NCBI GenBank assembly: GCA_963693315.1
Contig: OY856188.1
Location: 157,733,136 to 157,797,135 of the forward strand
Direction of reading: 5' to 3'
Source: Diogma glabrata
Lineage: Eukaryota > Arthropoda > Insecta > Diptera > Cylindrotomidae
Length of the DNA: 64,000 nt
The translations under genes and the position numbers were made by a program. Under the pieces are notes generated by a model, which saw only the letters and a program-made list of their open reading frames with translations, was not told where the DNA came from and made no database searches. Shown here in pieces: positions 11,642 through 23,126 of this stretch. How positions within the stretch are numbered: position 1 is the stretch's first letter; the number at the start of each line of letters is the position of its first letter.

Positions 11642-13275
11642 ATATGGGCAATTCTTTTACAAACCGAACACTTTTTGACCGACCGATCTCCGATTTGTCT
11701 TAAACTTTTTTTATAGTTTCTATATCAAAAAATCTCTCTTGCCTTAAATCGCTTTTTTTTTAGTTTAGCAATACGTGTTTGTTGACTGCGTTAAATGAGT
11801 ATAAGAAATTATTCTTTTACATTGGATATTTGAATTTCCCCTTTTTTGAATAAATCTTTCGCATCACATGCAAGATTTTGAAATGTCGGCTGAGTGGCAC
11901 TTCTTCCCAACTTCGCACGGTAAAGGGCAATGTGACGGAATTGGTGGAACAGTGAAACGTCTTGCTGCAAGAGCTAGTCTCCAAAGGATCGATAATCCTA
12001 TTAGAACACCAATGGAACTGTTTACTTGGGCGAAGGAAGCTCTGCCAAACATAACGTGCCGCTACTCGACAAAAAAAGATTACGAAGAAGAGAAGGAAGT
12101 ATTATCAAAACGTTTTCAAAAAGCGAAGACGATTAAAGGCACTTTAAAGTATCACTGCATGATTCCAATCTCCCTACAGCAATTAGAAGCGAAGCAATTC
12201 TCATTACAACAACAAAAAACTTTAGTGAAAATTTTCAAGTAGATAATGTTACACACTACAATAATATGTAAAAATTAATAAATTCTTTTGAAATGTCCAT
12301 CAACTCACATAATCTTTTTTGTTTATTGTTCTATTTCCATTAATATCGATCAAACTAACATATTTGAGGACTTATGGCATAAATATTTTTATCCAGAATG
12401 ACCTAATAAATACCATTGTATTTTTTTTTTAACGATTTAAGGGAAGAGAATGAGGCATGAAGTGTGTCTAGAGCGTGATGGGACGAGCCGCATTGAATAA
12501 ATTAATGTATTTTTAATAGTAATTATAATAATTATTCTATTGGTTCAAGAAGTGTTTTTTATTACAAAAATATTAGGTTTGCAAACAAATTGCTATTTGC
12601 ATTGAGAGAATTTAATAAAGGAAATTTTCAACATTATTTGCAATTTTTACGAAAATTTTGAGGTTATAGCGAAAAACGGTTACAACAAAAGTTGTAGATC
12701 TTTTAATTGTCTCCAACTTTTTCATTTATTTTTTTTTGATACGGGCAAAAGATTTCATTTTATCAGCAAAAAACCGGTTTTTCTGACGTGCCGCGCTGCA
12801 AAAATTAATTTTTTTCTTATATCAATAACAGTTTCTCCATTTTTTTTTAAACGGTTTTTTGTAGAAAATTTGATGCAGAATACGATAAAAATATGTAGAA
12901 AGGTTAGAAAACTGGTTAACATTGTTTAAAATCGATTTTAAAATTTTAATTGTTAATAACAGTTTGAATTTATTCATATTTTTCATTAAAAATATTTTGT
13001 TATTCAAATTTAATTCTTTAGCTACAAAAGTGTAATTGATGAAAATTTTGTAGCTCTCATGGATTCGGAGCTATTAATTGTTGAAAATGAGCCAAAAAGC
13101 CGAAAACCGCTTGATTTGAAAACTTTTAATCACTTATATTATCGAAATTATGGGAAAAAAAAAAGCCAGGACACGTATCTGTTATTTATTGATATAGAAA
13201 CTATAAAAAAAGTTTCAGACAAATCGGAGATCGGTCGGTCAAAAAGTGTTCGGTTTGTAAAAGAATTGCCCATAT
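11642..13275. mobile_element. 1.6-kb element with 87-bp terminal inverted repeats
   Basis: The left repeat (11642-11728) begins ATATGGGCAATTC and contains GACCGACCGATCTCCGATTT. The right repeat (13189-13275) is its reverse complement with a single mismatch over 87 bp. Similarity continues a few bases further out (TTCGTA on both sides) with a 2-base indel, so the exact ends and any target duplication are unclear. Between the repeats lies a truncated transposase-like frame (11868-12242) and AT-rich DNA. This fits a partly deleted, non-autonomous DNA transposon. The superfamily is not recognised. Confidence 0.75.
11868..12242 (+). pseudogene. C-terminal fragment of a CDGIGGTVKR-motif protein
   Basis: A 124-codon frame reads EWHFFPTSHGKGQCDGIGG, then TVKRLAARASLQ, PIRTPMELFTWAKEALP, a charged helix (YEEEKEVLSKRFQKA) and IKGTLKYHCMIPI. 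I recall the HGKGxCDGxGGTVKR block as very conserved in a large family of uncharacterised arthropod proteins. They resemble transposon-encoded proteins, but I cannot name a characterised member or a reaction. Only the C-terminal part is present: there is no matching coding sequence in the ~140 bp between the left terminal repeat and the frame. The block is intact where present. Placement inside the terminal repeats suggests it came from that element's own gene. Confidence 0.6.
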
Positions 13276-13598
13276 GTACGAAGAAAAATTAAGATAAACT
13301 GCTTTTCTAAGATCGCTTTCTACATACTTAGGCTCGTTAGAATCGTTAATTAATTAGCTTCTAATAAAAAAAATTAAAATTATGAGATATATTATGTTTT
13401 AAGATGATTATATCTGATAAAAATAAAAATCCTATTATTCTGCTAATTTTTTTATCTTCGACGCCACTGCGCGGTGGGTAATTATTTTCGGATTTCAATA
13501 AAACTGGAAATAGTTCATATTCGAGTCAAACGAAACATAATTAGCCGGTGGCAGCGAAGAAAAAGATGGTTTGAAAATTGTTCATACATATCTCATGC

Positions 13599-13800
<202 letters not shown>

Positions 13801-14000
13801 NNNNNNNNNNNNNNNNNNNNNNNNNNNNNNNNNNNNNNNNNNNNNNNNNNNNNNNNNNNNNNNNNNNNNNNNNNNNNNNNNNNNNNNNNNNNNNNNNNNN
13901 NNNNNNNNNNNNNNNNNNNNNNNNNNNNNNNNNNNNNNNNNNNNNNNNNNNNNNNNNNNNNNNNNNNNNNNNNNNNNNNNNNNNNNNNNNNNNNNNNNNN
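13801..14000. other. Assembly gap, 200 N
   Basis: Exactly 200 Ns. The round number suggests a gap of arbitrary size, probably caused by the flanking (TA)n. Confidence 0.99.
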
Positions 14001-14255
14001 CCTAAATTGCTTTTGGTAAATAATTAAAATGTTATTACAATTATTGTAAATATTTGATATAAGATTTTGAAAAAATGTAATATTCAATTTTTTTCAAACA
14101 TTTTTCAAACATATAAAATACACAGCATAAATAATTTTACGCCAATTATGTTTTCAATTGAAAATTCTATATGTGTTATTATGGTTTTCCATATTATTCA
14201 CTGTTTGTGTGCTTTTGTCACTTTTGAATTAAAATGCAATATTTAAAAATATGCT

Positions 14256-15285
14256 TTTTGCTGTTTATTTAAAAATTTTTATTTTATTAATAATAATATA
14301 AACCTTCTTATAGTAACAATTTGAATTTGATTTTTTGTTTTATTGAATATCGATTTCGACTTACGTCATCCTCAGTTTAAATTATTATTCCAATTTTTGC
14401 TTAAACTATTACTTATATACTACTTCAACTGCTATTTTTTATTATTATGTCATATATTTTGTTAGTTTAATTTTAATTATTTACCAAAAGCAATTTAGGG
14501 CATTGCAAGAAAAAAAAGTTTTGTAGGTTATGTATAATTTAAAAAAATATTTTTTATTAATTTGAATTGCATATTTCACTTTTATGCAAAATACATGATA
14601 ATAGCATAAATAATACCGTATATATGGTAAAATCTCAAAAAAATGCAAAAATTAATGTTTTTTTTTCATGCTCAAAAATGGGCATTTAAATTAAGGCAGC
14701 ATAACTTTAATTATACTTAGATTAAAGTAAATAAAAAAGAGTACAGATTAAAAAAAAAAAATGATTTTGGATGACTTCTCATAAAATGGCACCATTTGCC
14801 AAATTTAACGAAAAATGCCAATTGTGGCCGAAAAAATTAAAATTTTTTCATAAAAATTAAATCCCATATTGAGACTATTAAAATACATGTTTCCTGAAAT
14901 TTTCATGAAAATTCGACGATTTTTCCGCCCCTTATCATAAATTTAGTAAAAAAAAAAAAAGTCACGCGATTCGGTTTTTTGAGTTTAGGTTACACTTTTA
15001 AAGTATCTAACCCCCATAGATGGATTTGAAATTTAATCACAAACACTTTTCATTTTTTTTTTTATGATCATTAGAGCCCGAAATATTTCAAAAATAGTGA
15101 AGCGACCTACTCAAAAAACACCAAATAACCAGTTTTTGCCATTTTTGAGGCACTTCCGGACCTCCAAATTTGCTAAATAATTACATGCCCACTAACTTTT
15201 ATGTCCTTAACATAAAACAAAAAAGAAATTCAACTTTGCTCTTACATCAATATAAAATGCTAATATGACTCCACTAAGTAGGCCA
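14256..15285 (-). repeat. Interspersed ~1-kb repeat, copy A
   Basis: This matches 56080-57101 at high identity over its whole length, from CTTTTTGCTGTTTATTT to ATATNACTCCACTAA. Shared landmarks include CCAAAAGCAATTTAGGG, TATATGGTAAAAT and GTCACGCGATTCGGTTTTTT. Sequence on either side is unrelated, which marks the repeat ends. On the minus strand it carries a hammerhead-like core (14354-14375). Bases 14001-14030 are an inverted copy of 14473-14502, so part of the repeat is also present just left, next to the gap. No coding frame was seen. The hammerhead-like core suggests kinship with Penelope-like termini. Confidence 0.85.
14354..14375 (-). ncRNA. Hammerhead-like core (degenerate)
   Basis: On the minus strand the order is CTGAGGA, a GAC/GTC stem with GTAA loop, then GAAA. 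The hammerhead core consensus is CUGANGA, stem II, GAAA. The fourth and fifth positions fit, with G at the variable site. I did not find the partner strand for stem III and the cleavage site, so this may be a remnant. Confidence 0.35.
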
Positions 15286-15600
15286 GTCGTATAAATATTT
15301 GTTATTAGTATAATTCAAATGTTTTTGGTGAAATTGAATGATGTCATTACACTTTAGAGATTTTCATTGGTTTGAATTAAAATAAAACTAAGGCAAAAAA
15401 TTTTCAGTAGTAATTTCCCAAGGGCGGTGATAATTCGAAATAATTTTTTGCCAAAAATTTCGAAAGCAAGTATATTGATTAGCACAAGGCCATAGGCCGA
15501 GGGCTATTATCAATACCACTTGCTTGAAAAATTTTCCAAAAAAATGAGAATTTATCACCGAACGAGGGGAATTCGTTTAGAAAATTTTTTGCCATTTTTC
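15286..15600. repeat. Imperfect palindromic element around 15426-15559
   Basis: GGTGATAATTC on the left pairs with GAATTTATCACC on the right. Inside, GCAAGTATATTGATTA pairs imperfectly with TTATCAATACCACTTGC, and the centre is GGCCATAGGCC. This is a non-coding, MITE-like foldback unit of about 134 bp. Confidence 0.6.
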
Positions 15601-16515
15601 ATTTCTTTATTTAAATATACGCCCAATATTAAAAATTCATATTTCTTTCAAAATTCCAAAAATATTCTAAAAATTAAAATAAAATCAAAAATTTAAACTT
15701 TTTTTTAAAGTTATAAAAACATTCCAAAAATTATTTCAAAATCAAAGATTGAAACTTTTTTCAAAATTCTAAAAATATTACAAAAATTATAACAAAATCA
15801 AAAATTGAAACTTTTTCCAATATTCTTAAAAAATTGCAAAAATTATAACAAAATCAAAAATACAAACTTTTTTCAAAATCACAAAAATTATAATAAAATC
15901 AAAAATTTAAATTTTTCCAAAATTTTTAAGATATGGCAAAAATTAATAATTTAAAAACTCAAACTTTTTCAAAGTTCTTAAAATATTCCAAAAGTTATAA
16001 CAAAATCAAAGTACAACATTTTTAAAAATTCCAAAAATTATAATAAAACCAAACATTTAAACTTTTTCAAAATTCTAAAAATATTCCAAAAATTATTACA
16101 AAATCAAAAATCGAAACTTTTTCAAAATTCTAAACTTATTGCAAAATTTCTTAATTCACAAACTCAAAATTCAAACTCTTCCCAAATTTCTAAAAATATT
16201 GCAAAAATTATAATAAAATTAAAAATACAAACTTTTTTTAAAATTCCAAAAATATGTCTAAAATTATAACAAAATCAAAAATCAAAGGTCAAAAAATATT
16301 GCAAAAAATATTACAAAATCAAAAATTGAACTTTTTCCAAATCAAAAATTCAAAAAACTTTTTCCAAAACTCTAATAATATCGCAAAAATTATAACAAAA
16401 TCAAAAATACAAACTTTCTTCAAAATTCCAAATATATTTCAAAAATTATTATGAAATCAAAAATTTAAAATCTTTTAAAACTCTAAAAATATTTCGAAAA
16501 TTCTTACAAAATTTT
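15601..16515. repeat. Degenerate A/T-rich tandem array, ~55-60-bp unit
   Basis: Loose repeats of AAAATTCTAAAAATATT, CAAAAATTATAACAAAATC and AAAAATTGAAACTTTTTCC fill this stretch. The same unit recurs at 38130-38245 and 39590-39790, and in reverse orientation at 63310-63500. It is therefore a component of a dispersed element, not a local microsatellite. Lysine/asparagine-rich frames here are artefacts. Confidence 0.8.
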
Positions 16516-17242
16516 CTCTTGACCTCACATTCTATTAAACTTCTTGTAGGTTATCATGTATCTTAGATATTGTTTTAAAGAACAGATGACCAAATGAGGG
16601 TCATTCCTGATCTTAGACAAAATGCCTTTCGATGTCTATTCAACAATACTCTTCCCCCAAGTATGATGATGATGCTAATGATGAATACAGAAAAGTTTTC
16701 TCCATTTATTTTCCAAATCTTTATTTCATCTGATCTACTTGATCAGATGCAAAACTATACTTTTAACATCTTCAGGAAAGTCTTAACTAAAACTATATCT
16801 ATATCTAAAAATTGCTTAATTTATATATACTTATATAACAAAATTTTAATAAAATTGAAAAATTGTGTCGCTAAAAATATTTGTTAATTACAATAATTTC
16901 ATTATGAAACCAAAACAAAATTTATTTTTACTTTCGTCATAGGTGAAAACAATTAAATTAAAAAAATGTCCAAGCGGCACGTATATCCGCTAGATATATG
17001 TGGATTTCGGGGTCAGACAGATTTGTGTACAAAAAGAATTAGATGTGTCAGATTAGTTTACATAAAAAATTTATGTATAAACAGAATAATTCAAAAAAAT
17101 CACCAAACCAAATTAAAGACATTAACCGAAACAACTTTATCAATGCAATTTCGGAAAAGTTTTATTTAATTTGATTAAAACTACTTTTAATAACATATTA
17201 TATCAACCAGAGAGCAAATTAACATTTTCACTACATCACACC
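16516..17242. other. No gene seen
   Basis: Short unrelated open frames only. There is nothing resembling a known domain, and no repeat landmark was recognised. Confidence 0.5.
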
Positions 17243-18281
17243 TAGAGCATTCAAATCCGAATATTCGAGTATTCGAATATCCGATTAATTTGGATATATT
17301 TTAAGTATTCGTTATTCGAATATTTATACGCGAATATTCGAATATTTGTTATCTCCCAAAATATAATGGTTTTCCATCCCTTCATTTCTTTTCCAAACTT
17401 CGAAACTAAAAAATTTCAATATTTTAAGGGAAATAATTTTATTACAAAAAGTGCTTGACGTATAAACTCCGCTTAGTATTGCAGTCAAAGAACTTCAACA
17501 CTTATAACAGCCGAAGGCATATGCAAATTCTTATTTACTTCTCTAACGGAACTGAACAGTGATTTAAGTAAAATCTTACTCCACAAAATCAGAAAACGAA
17601 TGGATCAGAAAAGAAACAACACAACTTTAACAACTTTATTTCTATATCTTGACACTGGAGTTATACCCCAATCGAACGAATATTTTGATTACGCAAAGAA
17701 AACTGCTGTGAAAACTTTCCTTTCTCGCCTCAGCCTTCAAAGATGTACCAGATCCTAGCGATGAAAACAGTAATAACCATGGTAATATAAATGACGCACT
17801 TGCAGTCAACAATCAAAGTGAAAACATATTGCAACAAAAGCTGCAACCAGCGATTAGCTCAATTACCGATTCCACGACATGAGATACAGTAACAGTGGTA
17901 ATGAAAATCGCGGTTAGTAGTTGAAAAAAACATTTTTGTTATTTAAACTCGTTAAAAACAAGAACAGATAAATTAGACAATTTAAATAATGATCTATTGA
18001 CTATCAGCCCCACTTCAACAAAAACTGAAAGAGGTTTCGGCGGGATATCTGAAATAAGAAGTAGCCTAAAATTTAAACATCTTAACGCACTTCTCTTTTG
18101 TAAATGCATATTTCAATAAAATAAATAAAATAAAATGCATAATATGTTAAACCTGTTTGATTTTATTCATAGTTCTTAGTACTTCTTTTACTATTCGAAT
18201 ACTAACCGAATATTCGGATATTTAAAGAAAAAGTTATTCGATATTCGGATAACTCAAAATGTCGAATAACTGAATGTTCTA
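17243..18281 (+). mobile_element. Short hAT-superfamily element with perfect 8-bp target duplication
   Basis: The ends are TAGAGCATTCA on the left and its inverted counterpart TGAATGTTCTA on the right (one mismatch in 11). The bases immediately outside are ATCACACC on both sides (17235-17242 and 18282-18289), the 8-bp duplication expected of hAT elements. Next to both ends are repeated palindromes of the CGAATATTCG type, likely subterminal transposase-binding sites. The element is 1039 bp and keeps only the very C-terminus of the transposase (17982-18119). It is an internally deleted, non-autonomous copy. Confidence 0.9.
17982..18119 (+). pseudogene. hAT transposase C-terminal dimerisation fragment
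   Basis: An open stretch of 45 codons ends in TAA. It reads LLTISPTSTKTERGFGGISE, then IRSSLKFKHLNALLFCKCIF. This matches the hATC pattern (I-PTS-xxERxFS, followed by R-xx-L and a terminal LLF-C/LK block). The usual S after F is replaced by G. The catalytic DDE domain is absent. The frame lies on the plus strand, so the element is read left to right. Confidence 0.75.
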
Positions 18282-18289
18282 ATCACACC

Positions 18290-19433
18290 CACAATACCAT
18301 CGCACATAATTTATTATCAAAAATTATCAAACAACTTTTACACCTCAAATAATACAAATATCTATCAATTTAGGAAAACTTTTCTAAATGTGTAATCAAT
18401 ATACATATATTCATTTCAACTAGACCATTGCCAAATATTCAAAATTTCCAAAGAAAATATTCCTTAATTTAAAACAATAATAACTCAGCTTTGTTTTAAC
18501 TTTTTTTTGAATTTTTACGAAAAAAAATAAAAACTAAAAAGAAACAAAAGAAAACTTAATTAATAGTTCTATGGAATATTTTTATTTTTTATAGGAATTG
18601 TTGTTGTAATTGTATGGCGTGAAAGTGGTGTGCGTTAGGTTAGTATTATACTAATTGCATTGGAACTGCTTGGGTTAGAAGGCTGAAAATCTCTGAGGTG
18701 GCAGTTGAAAAGTTTATCTAAAAGCCAGTACCAATTTAAACAAAATAAACTTTAAAATGATGAAAGCATAGCCATAAGGTCTCAACCTCTGAACTTTAAC
18801 AATTTTTTTTTTAAATTTTAGAAAGATTTATGTTGTATCTACGAGCACAAAAGCTTTCATTTTTGAGCTTGGTCATTTTCATCTATATCGAGGACAACAA
18901 AGTTTAGTAAATTTTTAAAATGGTTGATTTTTCTGGAACCTTTTGCGCTGAGGTTTTCATTTTACAAAACATGATAAAAAAGATATTCAATATTTATCAC
19001 TTTTATTTAAACATTGTGATTCAAACGGCAGTTATAACGCTATAAATATAAATATATATACACCTAATTCTGTTTTTACACGACAGATACGTTCCACAGA
19101 AAGACGTGCAAAACAAATTCGTGTAAAATATACATTGTTTATATGAAGAAATGGAGGATTGGTTCCACTCTCGAGAAATGAGTACAAAAAAAATATTTGA
19201 CACGCTGTTGCATTGACGACACCACCATCACTTCTGAAAATATGGTACGCTTATATATAGTATTCAATTAATAGCTAGCTTTTGCCATAAATTAGTTATA
19301 ACTTTAGAAAAAATTGTTAAACATAAATAGAACTTCAATAATTTTATTGAAAGTGGCAAACCAAAAATGAGATGCAGAATTATTGTGAGTTTTTAACACT
19401 TCACCGCTTCATAATTACAGAATTTGGCTGCTG
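18290..19433. other. No gene seen
   Basis: AT-rich sequence with isolated short frames and no recognisable domain or tandem structure. Confidence 0.5.
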
Positions 19434-21351
19434 ATCCGGTTTAATTTAATGAATCCGATTACATCGCATCTTCCAAGGAGCTGTCTGATTTCGTGATTCA
19501 TTCGGATTCTTTACTGATTTTCAGCAACTTTATATGGACCATAAATTCTTCCCATGACTTTCCTCTCGAATGTTGATAGAATTCTATAGTCGATGGGGTT
19601 CAGTTGCCAACTTTCACTTCTGAAGGTAGGAACAGGTCAAATTAATGCTTTATAAAATCGCGACCACAAAAAAAATTTTGATCGCAGTAGTTTTAAGTAT
19701 GCGTAGAAAACTCTGTATGCGGCAAGGCTTTTGATATATGCCTGCATGTTATTTGACGATGTATTTACAGACCCGAGGAATTTAAATTATTACACGCGTT
19801 CCATTTTATAGCCAGTATCCAGATCTATATATTGTTAGAAGTTTAGTTTTGTCAGTGTTGATTCATAATCTAAGTCGTTTAGCATTTTTTTCAAGTTGTG
19901 AGACTATCCTTAATATCACTTGTTCTACGTCCGAGAAGCGCAATATCATCTGCGTAGCCAAGAATTTGACTAGATTTGTTAAAGATGCAGTTTTGTTTCT
20001 CGAATTGGCTTTTTCTTATCGCGTTCTCAAGCGCCAAATTAAAAAGTACGGGTGCTAGTGCATCACCAAAAGGACCAGAAACTGACCCTGGACCAAAAGT
20101 TGCCCAGATGATACTTTCATATGCTTACTTGAAGTCAACGTAGAGCTGGTGTATGATGATGCTGTACTCCCAACATTTTTTCCAGAATCACTCTTAAAGC
20201 AAAACTTTGATCTGTGGTTGAACGGTTGGGATGAAAACCACACTGATAGTCACCGATGATAGATTCGGCAAATGGGATGAGTCGAGCAAGTCGAGTGATG
20301 CCTCGATAGTTGACACTTCAGGCGGTCAGCTATCTTAAGAGCGGAGCAATGGGAGCTGTTTTTCATTCAGCAGGTAGTTTTTCTTCGTCCCGGATTGCAA
20401 GAACCAGATCGTATATACGTGAGACAAGAGTTCCTCCATTTTTGAATAGTTCTCCGCGGATTCATCGATACCTAGTGATATGCCATTTTTTAGATTTTTA
20501 ATGGCAGCTTTCACTTCTTCTATTGCTGGGTAAGGAACAAAAATCTCGTCACTTGACTGAGCAATTGCTGGAATTGAATAAATTTCATTCGACCTATTCA
20601 GTAGGCTTTGAAAGTGGGAGCGCTATACTACCAGCACATTACGTTCGTTTGTTGTAAGTTCGTTGTTTCCATTTTTCATGGTTGTGGATCTTGGGTGGAA
20701 ATTTTTATCAGATTCCGCGCATTGGCAAAATTTCGTATTTCCATTAGCCGAATGTTGGTTGATGTTTTCGATATAACTCTTCATATTTGCTGAGAGTATC
20801 GATGATCACCTGGGAAGCTTCGGTTGTTTCTTGTTAACCATTTTTCTCGCTTATAATCAACGCTTTAGAGGAAACCGTCGTCGAACCATTCGTTGCGTGA
20901 TTTCGGTGGTCGTTTTCCAATTGTAGTTGGTGCTGGGGCTATAATGGTTGATTGAAACGTTTGGTATTCTTCTTGTATTTTTAATGGCATCTCAGCGGGA
21001 TGTCATTTTCTTCTATGTTTCAGGAAATAGTAATATTTCCCGATATCTACTCTTGGCGGATGCTTAAATGCATCAACATTCCAGCGAACGCCCTTTTTTG
21101 CTGGTCTATTAGAGGTAGATAATAACTTGCACTTGTAATTAAAGATAACGATCGGTGTCCATATCAGCTCCTTTGCTTTGTGATAAAACGGCCAAGTGTC
21201 TCTTTGAGAACACTTAATCGATTTTATTTTCCGTTCTTCCGTCATTTAATTATCACATTACCTTGTGGATTTTCTTATGAGGAGAAAGTGTTTGAAATAA
21301 CTATAAATCATACATCATAGCCAGCTCAGCTGTTAGGGCCGATATGTGTTT
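19434..21351 (-). pseudogene. Decayed RTE-type LINE copy (endonuclease end plus RT)
   Basis: The minus strand aligns in order with plus-strand bases ~27081-29290 of the intact RTE copy. The 3-prime side starts at ATCCGGTTTAATTTAATG (19434) and the 5-prime side ends near GGCCGATATGTGTTT (~21351). The best-preserved frame (21245-21003) contains IVIFNYKCKLLSTSNRPAKK and RWNVDAFKHP, matching the linker after the endonuclease of the intact copy. The copy has many frameshifts and stops and several small deletions (for example ~45 bp near 21331). It lacks both the N-terminal endonuclease and the last ~75 residues. It is an old relative of the 26493-29522 gene in the opposite orientation. Confidence 0.85.
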
Positions 21352-22058
21352 GGTGCATACACATTTAGTACGGTTTACAACAGTTCTGCATCCTAGCTTC
21401 CGGTTTGTCACATCCGGTTAAATTTTTTTTTTACTTTTTCTCGTACATCAGAATTTATGTTTGTTGGGATACTACTGCTTGCTTTAATATTTTTATTATT
21501 AGAACTATGAAGTCTATAACATTGGTCAGCTTCTAATTAAAGTATTTGATGGATATTAGCTCATTATATACCCAGAACACTATGTTTCCAGAGCTGTGGG
21601 AAAGTCAGCTTATGCATCAGCGTTTTTCTGTGCAATAATATTGAATTTCTACATGTTTTAATCTTTTAGTTTACCCTGGGGTTTTTATTATATGTACTGC
21701 GTGATTATCACAATACAAATGCTTGATTATCACAATAAGTTCCAGTCAGCAACATCGGTTTACAACGTTTATGAATAAGCAATTACCTTAGCTAAATTAT
21801 TTCAGCTTCTTTAGTGGTTTAGCCATAAAGCTTTGAACTTAGTTTCTAGAGAATAAATTGCAATTGTAGATTGTTTTCCGGAAACCCATGATATAACAAA
21901 TGCTTTGTTTTGATAAATCTAGTAATCCAACCTGTTGTACTATACTTCTTGTTTCTAAATCGCTAGCCGAGCCAGAATCACAATATAATTATGAAATATT
22001 ATTTTTAATTTTAAACTTTAAACTTTTATATAACTCTAGTGGTTTTCCTTAAATATCT
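21352..22058. other. No gene seen
   Basis: AT-rich, no coding signal, no tandem repeat recognised. It ends at the left arm of the large inverted repeat. Confidence 0.5.
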
Positions 22059-22667
22059 AAAAAAAACTTTTTAAAAAAAAATAGAACCGACTTCAGAAAA
22101 AACACAAGAGGCACAAAAAAGTGAAAAATAACTCAATTGTTGCTTTTAGAAACAAAAATGCGTTACATTTTGATTAATTTAATTTAATTATACCTTACTA
22201 TAGACAAAAAAATTACGCTATTATACAAAGTTACTATATTAAAATAGTTACTTTTTATTATAATTATTATAGTTATTATAGTTGTTATAATAGTTATTAT
22301 ATTTTAAAAGTTATTTGTAGTGCAAAACTGTTGGAAATCGGTGCCAAGCCCGAGACATATTAGTCGGTTTTTCGTCAATGTGGCACCGACTTCGAACAGT
22401 TTTGTACTACAAATAACTTTTAAAATATAATAACTATTATAACAACTATAATAACTATAATAATTATAATAAAAAGTAACTATTTTAATATAGTAACTTT
22501 GTATAATAGCGTAATTTTTTTGTCTATAGTAAGGTATAATTAAATTAAATTAATCAAAATGTAACGCATTTTTGTTTCTAAAAGCAACAATTGAGTTATT
22601 TTTCACTTTTTTGTGCCTCTTGTGTTTTTTCTGAAGTCGGTTCTATTTTTTTTTTAAAAGTTTTTTT
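22059..22667. repeat. Near-perfect inverted repeat, arms ~287 bp, 36-bp loop
   Basis: The left arm 22059-22345 and right arm 22382-22667 are reverse complements with only a handful of differences. Landmarks in the left arm (AGAACCGACTTCAG, CACAAGAGGCACAAAAAAG, TTATAGTTGTTATAATAG) recur inverted on the right. The centre is bounded by ATCGGTGCC and GGCACCGAC. The right arm continues without a break into the direct-repeat unit at 22470-23126, so the left arm is an inverted partial copy of that unit. A transcript could form a long hairpin. Confidence 0.93.
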
Positions 22668-23126
22668 ATTTACTTATTTTTAGTGTAGTCATAAAGCAAA
22701 TGTCGGCTAGAAAGCGTTCTAAAAGTAATAACTTCAAATGCTGGAAAAACTTTCATCAGTGACAATTAATTATGGTTTTGCGATTTTTTGCACAAACGGC
22801 ATACATATTTCCCGTGATAGAAAATTATTTACGATAACCTTGACAAGTGTAGCAATATAATACTGCCCAAAAAATCCAAACAGATTAATATGTTTTGACG
22901 AAATCAGCGAAAATGCATTAAAAATATGGTTTTTTCTAATTTTCTGAATAACGGTATTTTTCACATCAAAGAAACCATTATGGGACCCTCTGGGAATGAA
23001 CTCAAATAAAATAAAATTTAAATCATCCAAATCGAACGAGCCGTTTTTGAGAAATCGGTGTACTACATATAAAAAAACCTAGAGTGAAACACAGAACCTC
23101 CTGCTTTTTTGAAGTCGGTTAAAAAG
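22470..23126. repeat. Direct repeat unit, copy 1 (~655 bp)
   Basis: This unit and 23127-23780 share the same order of landmarks: TAGCGTAATTTTTTTGTC, CATAAAGCAAATGTCGGCTA, ATAATATGTTTTGACGAAAT, AATCGAACGAGCCGTTTTTG, and the end AGTCGGTTAAAAA. The end reads AACCGACTTC in the other orientation, followed by an A-run and GGAGGTTC. I recall that motif as abundant in arthropod repeats. A minus-strand frame (23030-22770) is shared with the second copy but looks like repeat by-product. Confidence 0.85.

Noticed and set aside
16254..16454. Lys/Asn-rich frame
   Set aside because: Translation of the A/T-rich tandem array.
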